NCBI RefSeq assembly: GCF_900112315.1
Contig: NZ_FOLL01000017.1
Span: 1-64,000, forward strand
Source of the DNA: Parapedobacter composti
Lineage (GTDB): Bacteria > Bacteroidota > Bacteroidia > Sphingobacteriales > Sphingobacteriaceae
DNA length: 64,000 nucleotides
Direction of reading: 5' to 3'
Notes under the pieces: model-generated
Databases searched by the model: none
Told to the model about the DNA's origin: nothing
What the model saw: only the letters and a program-made list of their open reading frames with translations
Position numbers and translations under genes: made by a program
Shown: positions 17,854 to 27,053 of the stretch, piece after piece
Position numbering within the stretch: position 1 is the first letter of the stretch
Layout of the letters: every line of letters begins with the position of its first letter

Positions 17854-18404
17854 CCAAAGCCATGGAAACCGCAAACTGGAAAACGCTACGCAGTAATACC
17901 GTCTATGAGAACCGATGGATACAGGTGCAGCACAGCGATGTCATTACTCCCGCAGGCACGCCGGGGATATATGGCGTGGTGAAGTTTAAAAACAAAGCCA
18001 TCGGTATTGTTCCGTTAGATGACGAGGGCTATATCTATCTGGTAGGGCAATACCGCTATGCGCTGGATGAGTTTTCCTGGGAAATTCCCGAAGGGGGAGG
18101 GCCGTTGCATGAAGACCCACTCCTTACAGCCCAGCGGGAACTAAAGGAGGAAACCGGGCTGACGGCAGAAAAATGGCAGCACATCGGCCGGATCCATACA
18201 TCCAACTCGGTAACCGATGAAGAGGGGTTTATCTACCTGGCACAAGGGCTGAGCCAGGGGGAAGCCGAGCCGGAAGACACCGAAGAGCTGCATGTGCGGC
18301 GCCTGCACCTCAAGGATGCGGTGGAGCTGGTTATGCGTTCGGAAATCACCGACTCCATATCCATCTGCGCCATCTTGAAGGTTGCCCGTATGCTGGGGAT
18401 ATAA
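17850..18404 (+). CDS. Nudix hydrolase, ADP-ribose pyrophosphatase type
   Basis: 184 residues from ATG 17850, which overlaps the preceding stop (ATGA) and has GGAGGT 9 nt upstream; ATG 17862 is an alternative. A complete Nudix box GX5EX7REUXEEXGU runs from GGGPLHE through RELKEETGL. The proline-rich SWEIPEGGG and the TSNSVTDEEGFIY segment resemble ADP-ribose/ADP-sugar pyrophosphatases. Probably hydrolyses ADP-ribose or ADP-sugars to AMP and a sugar phosphate. Translationally coupled to the mutarotase-like gene. Confidence 0.9.
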   Translation: MTKAMETANWKTLRSNTVYENRWIQVQHSDVITPAGTPGIYGVVKFKNKAIGIVPLDDEGYIYLVGQYRYALDEFSWEIPEGGGPLHEDPLLTAQRELKEETGLTAEKWQHIGRIHTSNSVTDEEGFIYLAQGLSQGEAEPEDTEELHVRRLHLKDAVELVMRSEITDSISICAILKVARMLGI

Positions 18405-18449
18405 CCTGATACCCCGGCATATGGGCTTAACGGCATAACAACAAATGCC

Positions 18450-18821
18450 CTATTGGTGTGAGACGTCCAGGTAATGCATATTCACCACATCAATTACGTC
18501 ATAGATGTCAAAAGGCTTGCGGATGTACGAATCAGCGCCGCATTGTTCCGCTATCTTGTCGATACCCTGCATAGCCGAGATAAGTACCACGGGGATAGCG
18601 GCCGTCTTTTCATCAGATTTTAACTGACGGCACAGGTCACTTCCCCAGCCCCAGTTCAGGTTCTCGTCAAGCAATATCAGGCCTACCTGGTGTTGCTGTA
18701 GCTTCTTCTGGATCGATTTGCCGTTGTCGGTTATCACTTCGTAATCCTCGAATTGCATGAACTCGGATACTACCTCAAGCATATCGCCGTCGTCTTCGGC
18801 GTACAAGATTTTCTTTTTCAT
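18450..18821 (-). CDS. single-domain response regulator
   Basis: 123 residues comprising only a receiver domain: acidic pocket YAEDDGD, phospho-acceptor Asp52 in LILLDENL, the Ser of LISAMQG, and lysine in YIRKPF. There is no output domain, so it acts by protein contact, CheY/Spo0F style. No histidine kinase is adjacent. A -7 motif TACATTTG on the minus strand (18878-18871) may be its promoter. The insertion NWGWGSDL after the acceptor is slightly unusual. Confidence 0.92.
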   Translation of the reverse strand: MKKKILYAEDDGDMLEVVSEFMQFEDYEVITDNGKSIQKKLQQHQVGLILLDENLNWGWGSDLCRQLKSDEKTAAIPVVLISAMQGIDKIAEQCGADSYIRKPFDIYDVIDVVNMHYLDVSHQ

Positions 18822-18971
18822 GTTTTCGGAATTACCACGTGTTATGTTATAGACAGATAAATAGCAACCACAAATGTACTACAAGTTTCCTATTAAAAGT
18901 AACAGTATTGTAAGAATTTTGTTGGTTGTCCGGTTCTTCATTACGATAAACGTAAGAATACCGACCTTTGT

Positions 18972-19766
18972 ATGATGTCAAAACCAAAAGTACAAGCGGT
19001 CTTCTTCGATATTGACGGCACGCTGCTCGGGCTGAAGAGCAAAGTCATCCCTGATTCTACTATCGAGGCGCTGGCTATTTTGAAAGCCAAAGGAATAAAA
19101 ATCATTGTTTCCACGGGCAGGTCATACGAGCACGCCCGTTTTCTGGCGTCTTACGGCTTTGATGGTTTTATTACCTTTAACGGAAGTTATTGCGTAGACG
19201 AACAGGGGCAGGCATTTTTCCGCCATACTATAGCTGGCGATGACATCCAGATATTGCATGATCACTTAAACACTGCCGATAGGTTTCCCGTGGGGGTGAT
19301 GACCACCGAAGGGTCATTTATCAGCGACATCACAGATGACGTGGCAGCCATTTTCCACTTATTGAAACTGGAAATACCCCGGGCACAGCCTTTTGCACAA
19401 GCACTGCATACCGAGGTGCTTCAGCTCAATCTGTTTGTTGATGAACATACAGAGCTGCACCTTATCAATAACGTACTGAAGAACTGCGAATCGAGCCGCT
19501 GGTGCCCGCAGTTTATCGACGTCAACGCGCGGGGCATCAGCAAAAAGGTGGGCATGGAGCAATTTTTCGCCAGATACAGCTTGTCGGCCGCACACACCAT
19601 GGCGTTCGGCGATGGCGGAAACGATATCCAGATGCTCCGCGCCGCCGGTGTCGGCGTAGCCATGGCCAATGCCGGGGCCAACGTGAAGGCCGTGGCCGAT
19701 TATGTGACCGACACAACCGAGGAACACGGCATCTGGAATGCACTCAAACGGTACGAGATCATATAA
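18972..19766 (+). CDS. Cof-type HAD-IIB phosphatase
   Basis: 264 residues (ATG 18972, or the next codon ATG 18975). HAD motifs: FFDIDGTLL with nucleophile Asp13 and acid Asp15, VSTGRSY, the lysine in ISKKVGM, and FGDGGNDIQML. The C2B cap domain identifies the Cof subfamily, which dephosphorylates sugar phosphates, flavin phosphates or PLP. Ends 5 bp before the LOG gene, so probably co-transcribed. Confidence 0.93.
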   Translation: MMSKPKVQAVFFDIDGTLLGLKSKVIPDSTIEALAILKAKGIKIIVSTGRSYEHARFLASYGFDGFITFNGSYCVDEQGQAFFRHTIAGDDIQILHDHLNTADRFPVGVMTTEGSFISDITDDVAAIFHLLKLEIPRAQPFAQALHTEVLQLNLFVDEHTELHLINNVLKNCESSRWCPQFIDVNARGISKKVGMEQFFARYSLSAAHTMAFGDGGNDIQMLRAAGVGVAMANAGANVKAVADYVTDTTEEHGIWNALKRYEII

Positions 19767-19771
19767 CGACA

Positions 19772-20365
19772 ATGCCGTCGGTTATCAAAAATATCGCGGT
19801 CTTCTGCGGTTCCAGCATGGGAAACGAACGCGTGTACGCCGAGCAGGCATACCTGCTCGGCAAAACATTGGCATTGTCGGGCATTGGGTTGATATATGGC
19901 GGGGCCCAGGTAGGGCTTATGGGCACCGTGGCCAACGGAGCGCTTGAGCATGGTGGCCGGGTCGTTGGCGTGTTACCCTATTTCTTGCAAACCAAAGAAG
20001 TGGCACACAACAGGCTTACCGAACTGGTACTGGTAGATACCATGCATGAGCGGAAAACCGTAATGCACGAGCGTTGCGATGGCATCATCGCCTTGCCCGG
20101 CGGTTTTGGCACGATGGAAGAATTTTTCGAAGTACTTACATGGGGGCAGTTGGGATTGCACCGTAAACCCATGGGGCTGTTGAACAGCAACGGCTTCTAC
20201 GATCCCTTGATTACCCTTGTACAAGGCATGGTAGACAACGGGTTTTTAAAAGAACTGAACCAGCGGATGCTCCTGCACCATCATGATATCCATGAATTGC
20301 TGAAACAGCTGCAGGGCTATGAGCCTCCGGCGGTAACTAAATGGATAACAAAAACGGCCACCTGA
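19772..20365 (+). CDS. LOG family protein (TIGR00730), nucleotide 5'-monophosphate nucleosidase type
   Basis: 197 residues from ATG 19772; the longer open frame upstream lies over the HAD gene. It begins IAVFCGSSMG and has the family signature PGGFGTMEEFFE with preceding MHERK. LOG proteins release a nucleobase from a nucleoside monophosphate, with cytokinin activation in some bacteria and plants; bacterial roles are often nucleotide recycling. Often mislabelled lysine decarboxylase. Confidence 0.92.
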   Translation: MPSVIKNIAVFCGSSMGNERVYAEQAYLLGKTLALSGIGLIYGGAQVGLMGTVANGALEHGGRVVGVLPYFLQTKEVAHNRLTELVLVDTMHERKTVMHERCDGIIALPGGFGTMEEFFEVLTWGQLGLHRKPMGLLNSNGFYDPLITLVQGMVDNGFLKELNQRMLLHHHDIHELLKQLQGYEPPAVTKWITKTAT

Positions 20366-20405
20366 TATCGCGCCAGGCGCATGGCGGGTGTCTCGGTTCG
20401 CACGC

Positions 20406-21014
20406 TTATTCGTGGCACATCGCAGGTGCGGTGCTGGGGCAAGCCTCCTCGGCTGCAATGGCCGCTACCTCCGTCAGCCAGGCACTTCGCTGGCCTTCAT
20501 CAGACTCGATGACAGGTCCGATAAAAGTTGTCTTCACGGGTGCTACTCCACAGGTCTCCAAGGTACCCTTCTGCAGTTGGGTGAAGCTGGTATTGTCGTA
20601 GTCACTTGCGTACGAGGCCTCCGTCATGTCAGAGGTACAGATAATCCGCCCAGAGCGGCCCTGGAGCATGCCTGATAGTTCATTGCGCTCATTGACAGTA
20701 TATGTGATGCCGGGCAAAAATACCCGATCGATAAAGCCTTTCATCACGGCAGGATAGCTCCACCACCACAGCGGGTGTATCCACACCATGTGGTCAGACC
20801 ATTTGATTTTTTCAATAGCTTGCAATAGATCAGGCTCCAGCAAGCTGCGTTTCCGGTACCCGTAGCGGAGGTTCGGATCGAAGTCGAGATCGCCTAAAGC
20901 CAGGTACTCCGTGGCGGCACCCCGACGGGAGGCGACTTCCATATACGTTCGGGCGATGGCCCTGTTGAAGCTTTCGGGATCGGGATGCCCGTTGATGATC
21001 AATATTTTTCGCAT
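20406..21014 (-). CDS. NAD(P)H-dependent flavin oxidoreductase (flavodoxin-like quinone reductase)
   Basis: 202 residues. The flavodoxin-like fold starts KILIINGHPDPESFN; the FMN/FAD site includes HPLWWWSYPAVMKGFIDRVF (MdaB/NQO-type). Such enzymes perform two-electron reduction of quinones, azo dyes or nitroaromatics. It diverges from a tetR gene with two perfect palindromes between them, so it is almost certainly the repressor's target. A -7 motif TACCTTTG on the minus strand (21070-21063) lies between the palindromes. Confidence 0.92.
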   Translation of the reverse strand: MRKILIINGHPDPESFNRAIARTYMEVASRRGAATEYLALGDLDFDPNLRYGYRKRSLLEPDLLQAIEKIKWSDHMVWIHPLWWWSYPAVMKGFIDRVFLPGITYTVNERNELSGMLQGRSGRIICTSDMTEASYASDYDNTSFTQLQKGTLETCGVAPVKTTFIGPVIESDEGQRSAWLTEVAAIAAEEACPSTAPAMCHE

Positions 21015-21043
21015 CTTTGGTCTTGTTAAGTGAAAACTCTATA

Positions 21044-21059
21044 TAGGTCATTTGACCTA
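21044..21059. promoter_or_regulatory. palindromic operator 1 of the TetR/oxidoreductase pair
   Basis: TAGGTCATTTGACCTA has perfect 7-bp arms around two central bases. The centre is 25 bp from that of operator 2. Confidence 0.85.
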
Positions 21060-21068
21060 ATGCAAAGG

Positions 21069-21084
21069 TAGGTCAGATGACCTA
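21069..21084. promoter_or_regulatory. palindromic operator 2 of the TetR/oxidoreductase pair
   Basis: TAGGTCAGATGACCTA repeats the same 7-bp arms as operator 1. A minus-strand -7 box (21070-21063) sits against it, so binding would cover the oxidoreductase promoter. Confidence 0.85.
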
Positions 21085-21124
21085 TTATTGCAGGACAAAG
21101 TGAAAATCGTTGATATCAAGCGTA

Positions 21125-21697
21125 ATGGCAAAGCGAAGCGACCGTACGGCGGAGATTATTAAGGCGACAGTGCAGCTGTTGAAAGAGGAGGGGAGCGAAG
21201 GGCTGACACTGCGTAAGGTGGCCGGCAGATGCGGTATTGCGTTGAGTAACCTGCAGTATTACTACCCCGGCAAAACAGCCTTGCTGCAGGCCACGGCAGA
21301 TCACTTTTTCCGAACCTGTGAAGAGCAGATCCTAGCTGAACGCGCCGAGGCGCTGAACGATGACCCTGCATCTTCGCACGCCTTCCTGAAAAGGCTCCTC
21401 ACGTTGTTGCTTATTTGTGAGCTCGACGAGTTTTATAGCACTGTCTTCCGTGAGTTGTGGGCATTGGCTATCCGGGACGCGGCATTGGCCGCTGCGATGC
21501 ATACCTACTACCGCCGGTATGCTGCCTGGATGACGGATATGATTGCGGAGTTGTTCCCTCGGGCGGATGCCATCGTGAGTCTGTTGATTCCGTATGCCGA
21601 AGGCTACGCGCTGGTAGGTGACTCCATGCCGCTTGATCGCCAAGAGGTGGTATCCTTATGGTACCGGCTGATCACGGCCTTGCCGGATAAACCGTAA
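21125..21697 (+). CDS. TetR family transcriptional repressor
   Basis: 190 residues from ATG 21125 (MAKRSDRTAEI); a TTG five codons upstream is also in frame. The N-terminal HTH is clear: EGLTLRKVAGRCGIALSNLQYYYPGK (shown in parts: LTLRKVAGRCGI, ALSNLQYYYPGK). The C-terminal half is helical and would bind a ligand. It likely represses itself and the divergent flavin oxidoreductase through the two TAGGTCA palindromes, with a quinone-like or electrophilic inducer as a guess. Confidence 0.92.
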   Translation: MAKRSDRTAEIIKATVQLLKEEGSEGLTLRKVAGRCGIALSNLQYYYPGKTALLQATADHFFRTCEEQILAERAEALNDDPASSHAFLKRLLTLLLICELDEFYSTVFRELWALAIRDAALAAAMHTYYRRYAAWMTDMIAELFPRADAIVSLLIPYAEGYALVGDSMPLDRQEVVSLWYRLITALPDKP

Positions 21698-21840
21698 TAG
21701 CTCTTCACCCTTTTCGTAAAACCGAATGGGGGATGCCCAGATTGGGTCCGCCATCATCACGGTCACAACAGCACTTTAAGCCTTGCGGATAAGCATTGCC
21801 CGGCAACCAATCACGGGGAAAGTATTTTTGTTCAAAAAAA

Positions 21841-21883
21841 CATTATCTTTGTTCGCTAAGATATTTGTTGTATTAAGATAATG
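21841..21883 (+). promoter_or_regulatory. promoter and inverted repeats upstream of marR-arr
   Basis: TATCTTTG (21844-21851) fits the -7 consensus. It is part of the inverted repeat TATCTT-N8-AAGATA (21844-21863). A wider pair CATTATCTT (21841-21849) and AAGATAATG (21875-21883) overlaps the start codon. Autorepression by the MarR protein is inferred. Confidence 0.55.
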
Positions 21884-22336
21884 GAAATAGAACATGTGAA
21901 AGCAGTAAGAAAGCTCAGCCAGTTGTATACCTATACGTCACTCATCATGCATGAGGCTGTGGCCAAGAACGCAGGCTTGTCTGGTACAGACCAGAAATAC
22001 CTCGCGTTGCTGCTAAAAAACGGAAAAATGACAGCCGGCGCGCTTGCAGACTTAACCGGTTTGACCACAGGCGCGGTAACGGGGTTAGTTGATCGCTTCG
22101 AAAGGAAGCAACTGGTGAAGCGGGAATTCGATCAGGGAGACCGGCGCAAAGTCGTGATCGCACCGGATACGGAGAGGATTAGGGCGCTATTGACACCGCT
22201 TTACGAAGCGTTCCAGTCCAGAACCGAAGCATTGATCGCTTCGTTTTCCAAGGAAGCGCGTGACAATCTGGAGACTTATTTCAGGAAAGCGATTATATTA
22301 ATGAACGAAATAACGGATAATTTAAATGAAAAATAA
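21881..22336 (+). CDS. MarR family transcriptional regulator
   Basis: 151 residues. The winged helix is visible: MTAGALADLTGLTTGAVTGLVDRFE (parts: GALADLTGLT, TGAVTGLVDRFERKQLV) and the wing KREFDQGDRRKVVI. Flanking helices would form the dimer. The gene overlaps arr by 11 bp and lies just downstream of inverted repeats that cover a promoter, so it probably represses the marR-arr transcript until a ligand releases it. Confidence 0.92.
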   Translation: MEIEHVKAVRKLSQLYTYTSLIMHEAVAKNAGLSGTDQKYLALLLKNGKMTAGALADLTGLTTGAVTGLVDRFERKQLVKREFDQGDRRKVVIAPDTERIRALLTPLYEAFQSRTEALIASFSKEARDNLETYFRKAIILMNEITDNLNEK

Positions 22337-22775
22337 GCACAACAGCAACGAACCCACAGCAAATGAAGCTGTCCCCAGCCCATTTGCCCAAACCTTTTTT
22401 CACGGAACGAAAGCCGACCTGAAAATCGGCGATTTTGTCGCTGCGGGCTTTCAGTCGAATTTTGCAGATCGGAAGCTGAAGCATGCCTATGTGTCCGCCA
22501 CGCTTAATGCTGCCATTTGGGGCGCCGAGCTGGCCGCAGGCAATGGCCGCGAACGCATCTACCTAGTGGAAGCCACCGGAGAAATCGAAGACGACCCAAA
22601 CGTTACAGACAAGAGGTTTCCGGGCAACCCGACCATGTCGTACCGCTCTGTCCATCCCTTTAAAGTCATCGGCGAAGTAACTGTCTGGCAGGGGCACTCC
22701 GCTGAACAGATTAACGCCATGAAGGCAGGGTTAGAAAAACTAAGCAAACAAGGCGAGAATGTAATTATTGATTGA
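22326..22775 (+). CDS. arr: rifampin ADP-ribosyltransferase
   Basis: 149 residues. Arr-type hallmarks are visible: TFFHGTKADLKIGD with His26, GFQSNFADRKLKHAYVSATL (split in the protein at Asn-Phe) and DDPNVTDKRFPGNPTMSYRS. Arr uses NAD+ to ADP-ribosylate the C23 hydroxyl of rifamycins and so inactivates them. Its start lies inside marR, giving translational coupling. Chromosomal arr homologues occur in environmental bacteria and may have native substrates, so resistance is a prediction from family membership. Confidence 0.9.
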   Translation: MKNKHNSNEPTANEAVPSPFAQTFFHGTKADLKIGDFVAAGFQSNFADRKLKHAYVSATLNAAIWGAELAAGNGRERIYLVEATGEIEDDPNVTDKRFPGNPTMSYRSVHPFKVIGEVTVWQGHSAEQINAMKAGLEKLSKQGENVIID

Positions 22776-22933
22776 GTTTACTTCTGCTATAACGCTCAAT
22801 GTCGGTGCCGGTCATTAAAGAACCAGCCAGCTAAAATCAGCTCCTATCAAATTAACAATGCTGGAATTTTTCCGATAAATTCCTATCTTTCCTCCGTATA
22901 AAATAAAGTCGATCTAAAACTTTCCGTTACCCC

Positions 22934-25480
22934 ATGCGTATCCTTCGAAAAATTAACGCTGCAGCTCAGGTTTTCGCCATGCTGTTGTTTTTATGCCCCT
23001 TGTTGTTATCCGCACAGCAGCGCGTATACCGGTCGCCACATCCGGGCTGGATTGCGGAGCCGGCGCTCCAGGGTGGCCGGCCCGAGGCCCGTAAGATCAC
23101 GGAGGGCTATTACATCAAGCTTTACGATTATCAGGTACATGTCGAGCAGCAGGTCGCCTACACCCGCATCGTCCGCGAGATCGTTGCTGAATCTGGCGTG
23201 CAAAGTGCAGCAGAGATTCGCGTCAGTTACCTGCCGGCCTACCAGCGGCTCACGTTTCATGAGGTCGTTATTATCCGTGGCGGCCAGCGCATCGACAAGT
23301 TTGTTGTCGGTAAATTTCAGGTCGCTGCCGTAGAGGGCGATGCCGCCTCATACATCTACAACGGTAACCATGTGGCTTACCTGCTGCTGGATGATGTCCG
23401 TGTGGGCGACATTATTTCCTACAGCTACAGCATTTCCGGTCGTAACCCGGTGTTTGAAGGTAAATTTTTCGACGATATCTATCTGCAGGGGGCGGCGCCT
23501 ATTGCGCAGCTGTATGCCGCGGTACTGGCGTCGCCTAGCCGGCCACTTTATGTCAAGACGTTTAACGGAGCCAAGCAACCCGTCACTTCAACAGCGAACA
23601 ACCTCAAACGCCTGGTATGGGAAGGCAAGCAGATTGATGCCGTGCGTTATGACGATTATGCACCCCAATGGTACAATCCCTTCCAGCATGCGCAGCTGTC
23701 TGAGTTCGCCAGTTGGGCAGAGGTAGGTGCATGGGGTGTCCGCGTTAATCCGTTAGCCAACAGCGCTGGCGGAGAGGTTGCGGCTCGGGCGAATGCGTTG
23801 CTGCAGGCTGCCAAAGGCAATCTCATGGATTTTGCGCAGGCGGCTATCCGTTTTGTACAGGACGAAATCCGGTATACCGGCGTAGCGATCGGTGAACATT
23901 CGCATCGTGCTAATCCCCCTGAAAAGGTGCTCCTTCAACGCTATGGCGACTGTAAAGATAAATCCCTCCTGCTGGCCGCCATGTTGCGCCATGCCGGCAT
24001 TCAAGCCCATTTGGTGTTGGTAAACACCCACCTTGGTGCCCGTATAAAGGACCAACTGCCGTCGCCCTATGCGTTCAACCATGCCGTCACCGCTTTTGAA
24101 ATTGACAACCGGCCCTATTGGATAGATGCTACCTTTAGCCACCAAGGGGGTACTTTAGCTACACTTTACCGGCCCGAATACGGCGCGGGGCTGGTCTTGA
24201 AACCAACTGAAAGCGATTTCTTGCCGTTGCATGCAGAAGGCGAGGGGGGCGTCTTCTGCCGCGAAACCTATGACATTTCCGCTGAAGAAGTGGCGTTGGC
24301 TACGTTGCGGGTCGAAACTGTATATACCGGCCATGAGGCAGATGCCACCCGAATACAATTCACCTATGGCAGCATCTGGGATATTGAGAAAAATTACCTC
24401 GACTACTATTCCCGTTTTTATCCACAGATCGAACGTATTGACTCCGTTGAAGTGATTGACGATCGCGGTGCCAATCGTCTCACCGTTATCGAGCAGTACC
24501 GCATTCCCGCATTTCTCGTAAAAAATGAAGCTACCAGTCAGCATGAAGTCGGGTTCTACGCTAATATGATTGGAGAAAGACTCCCCTCGCTGTCAGGAAG
24601 GCGCACCACACCCGTGGCGGTTAACTATCCGAGTGACATCAACTACACCATCGAGGTCAAATCGCCCCACGGTTGGAATATACCCAGGGAGAACTTTTTC
24701 CTTGACCGCGATGGTTATGTCATCGGCTGCACCACGTCTACCCATGGCGATACCCTCAAACGCAATTATCAGTTCAGGTACCATAAGCGCGAAATACCAG
24801 CCGCCCAAAGCGGCGAATTTGCTTCAGACATCAAAACGATTACAGACAATCAGCTCTCTTTCGGTTTCGGTGTCAACCTCGCCACAAGCGCAAGAATGAG
24901 CAGTAAAGGCATCAGTTGGTATGCGTTGATCTATACGTTACTGGTATTGGCGGGCATGGCCTATTTCGGATGGCGGCTATATCGCCGGGACATCCCTCCA
25001 AAGATTGACATGGAAGAACATTTCATCTATGAGCGGATTGGCGGCTGGCTGATTCTTCCTTTTATCGGTTTCTGCCTCACGCCGATTGCAATTCTCATCT
25101 TCATCTGGAATGACCGTTATTATCATCCCGGCGTTTGGAATGTCTTCCAGGGAACGCCGTACAACGCCGTGTTCAAAAGCATATTAGCGTTTGAATTCAC
25201 CGGCAACCTCGTTATTCTGAGTCTTGCAGTGTTGTGTGTTGTTTTCTGTTTGCGTCGCAAAGTCGTCTTGCCGGCCTTGGCTGTGGGATTTTATCTTTTT
25301 AGTTTCGGTATAGCGTTTATCGATTTTGTCTTGATGCAGACCGTTGCTCTTCCCTCGCAGTTCATGTTATCTGATCAATCCCAAGGCATGCGGGAATTAA
25401 TCAGGGCATTTGTGGTAGCTGCAATCTGGATACCATATTTCCTGTTTTCATCTAGGGTTAAGACTACCTTTGTGAAGTAA
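22934..25480 (+). CDS. DUF3857/transglutaminase-like protein with C-terminal DUF2569 membrane domain
   Basis: 848 residues. A signal peptide ends in LLLSAQQ. DUF3857 follows (about residues 50-240), then a transglutaminase-like core with Cys in RYGDCKDKSLLLAAML, His in FNHAVTAF and Asp in PYWIDATF. About residues 655 onward are membrane-embedded: one TM helix, then a DUF2569-like block beginning YERIGGWLILPFIGF with four more helices. DUF3857 proteins are common secreted or periplasmic proteins of unknown role in Bacteroidota; the catalytic triad suggests a protease-like or amide-transferring activity. The attached DUF2569 is uncommon. Monocistronic. Confidence 0.85.
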   Translation: MRILRKINAAAQVFAMLLFLCPLLLSAQQRVYRSPHPGWIAEPALQGGRPEARKITEGYYIKLYDYQVHVEQQVAYTRIVREIVAESGVQSAAEIRVSYLPAYQRLTFHEVVIIRGGQRIDKFVVGKFQVAAVEGDAASYIYNGNHVAYLLLDDVRVGDIISYSYSISGRNPVFEGKFFDDIYLQGAAPIAQLYAAVLASPSRPLYVKTFNGAKQPVTSTANNLKRLVWEGKQIDAVRYDDYAPQWYNPFQHAQLSEFASWAEVGAWGVRVNPLANSAGGEVAARANALLQAAKGNLMDFAQAAIRFVQDEIRYTGVAIGEHSHRANPPEKVLLQRYGDCKDKSLLLAAMLRHAGIQAHLVLVNTHLGARIKDQLPSPYAFNHAVTAFEIDNRPYWIDATFSHQGGTLATLYRPEYGAGLVLKPTESDFLPLHAEGEGGVFCRETYDISAEEVALATLRVETVYTGHEADATRIQFTYGSIWDIEKNYLDYYSRFYPQIERIDSVEVIDDRGANRLTVIEQYRIPAFLVKNEATSQHEVGFYANMIGERLPSLSGRRTTPVAVNYPSDINYTIEVKSPHGWNIPRENFFLDRDGYVIGCTTSTHGDTLKRNYQFRYHKREIPAAQSGEFASDIKTITDNQLSFGFGVNLATSARMSSKGISWYALIYTLLVLAGMAYFGWRLYRRDIPPKIDMEEHFIYERIGGWLILPFIGFCLTPIAILIFIWNDRYYHPGVWNVFQGTPYNAVFKSILAFEFTGNLVILSLAVLCVVFCLRRKVVLPALAVGFYLFSFGIAFIDFVLMQTVALPSQFMLSDQSQGMRELIRAFVVAAIWIPYFLFSSRVKTTFVK

Positions 25481-25577
25481 TCAACCGTTACCTAATGCTC
25501 AGTTGGCAAGAACTATTATTTTACAGAAAGGTTCCTCACAGGCTTGCACCGAATTCGATTACTTAAAGGTTTATGCT

Positions 25578-27053
25578 ATGATTATAGATCTTCTTACCTT
25601 AAAACGGCTAGCTTATTTTGTCGCGTTATTGATCGTATGCTTTTCCACCATTTCATGCGGACATAAATCCAGTAGTGAGGGCATTTCCGGTGTATGGATT
25701 GCTGAAGATTTTTTATACGGTGTTCTTTACAAACATGTGCTGCAAATAGACACTATGGATACTGGGGGGTGGCAGTTTCAACTTCCGCAACCTATTTAAT
25801 TGGAGGAGCTTCAATGCAGTTCGATACAGCTTCCTTTACTGGTGATTCGGTCTACTTTCGAAGTAGCAATCCCAAGATGAAAGACACCTTTAGGGGCAGG
25901 TTTGAGAGAGATGCTATCGTGGGTGAGCTTGCGCGAAATGGCCAAAAGCGGGCGATGACCTTCCGTAAATTCGACCTCGGTGCGCATCGGCCACAAACAC
26001 CAATTCGCCCTTTTCCATATGTAGAGAAGAAGTTCGTTTTACGAACCCCGACAGCTCGGTTGTGTTTAGCAGTACTTTTACCTATCCAGAAAGGGAAGGT
26101 CAATATCCTGCTGTGCTAATAATTTCGGGGTCTGGTCCGCAGGATCGTGACGGAAATTTGTTTTTCCATGATCCGTATTTGATCATCGGCGATTACCTCA
26201 CGCGGCACGGCATCGCCGTCCTTAGGCTGGATGACCGCAACGTGGGTGAGACGGTGGAGGCTCCCGGAGCCAAAGTCGATTACTTGGCCGACGCCGTGCG
26301 CGCCATCGAATTCCTGAAGGGCCATGAAAACGTAGATGGCAATAAAGTGGGAATCATCGGGCACAGCCAAGGAGGATTGGTCGCGATAGAAGCTGCTGCG
26401 GCTGTCCCCGATCTAGCAGCCGTTGTGAACGCTTGGATCGCCCATTGCTAGGTCAGAAATAGATTTCTTTGTGAACCTCTATGCGTCTTTTTTGACGGGT
26501 ATGTCAGATTCAAGTAAAGAGAAAGTGGTTGGCTTCATGACTGAAGTTCTCCTTACCATGAAGGAAACTCCGTCCAAAAGAATGGCGTCGCAGCAAATCA
26601 TGGAAAAAGCAAAGGATTGGTTTCGCCGCAACCGGAATGATAAAGCGGCTGTTACTGCTTTTCTACATCATCCTAAGGATGTCGATAATGACAAAGCCAT
26701 CGTGAAAATGCTTCAGAAACGGTTCGGGTTCTATTTTTCCAGGGATTGCTACTATATATTGTCATATGATCCTGATGCAGTGTTTCCAAAAATCAGGTGC
26801 CCCATTTTGGCGGTTTTATGGAGTACACGACAACCGTATGAGCTTTCCAGAGGAGAAAGAGCGAATGGATCTTCTCGTCGCCCAAAACGGCATTGAGATA
26901 GAGGCTAAGTGTTTCGCTCGCATGAACCATTTCTTGCAAACTTCAAGCAGTAAGAATGATACCGAAGTGTTCGAATTGAAAGAGACGGTATCGCCCCCAG
27001 GTATTAACACTGTTGAAGCAATGGCTGACCGAGCGACTAGCGCATTAACGTAG
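25578..27053 (+). pseudogene. alpha/beta hydrolase, lipoprotein type, broken by four frameshifts
   Basis: Five open pieces in alternating frames join into one protein. They are an N-terminus with lipobox (CFSTISCGHKS), a domain up to RKFDLGAHRPQ, a hydrolase core with ISGSGPQDRDGN and the nucleophile elbow IIGHSQGGL, a helical cap (FFVNLYASFLTGMSD), and the end with MNHFLQ, where His would be catalytic. Shifts lie near 25769 (a G run), 26030, 26434 and 26815. Peptidase-like alpha/beta hydrolases of this type (about 460 residues) hydrolyse esters or peptides. With four lesions the gene is most likely dead; all large neighbours are intact, which argues against poor sequence quality. Confidence 0.85.
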
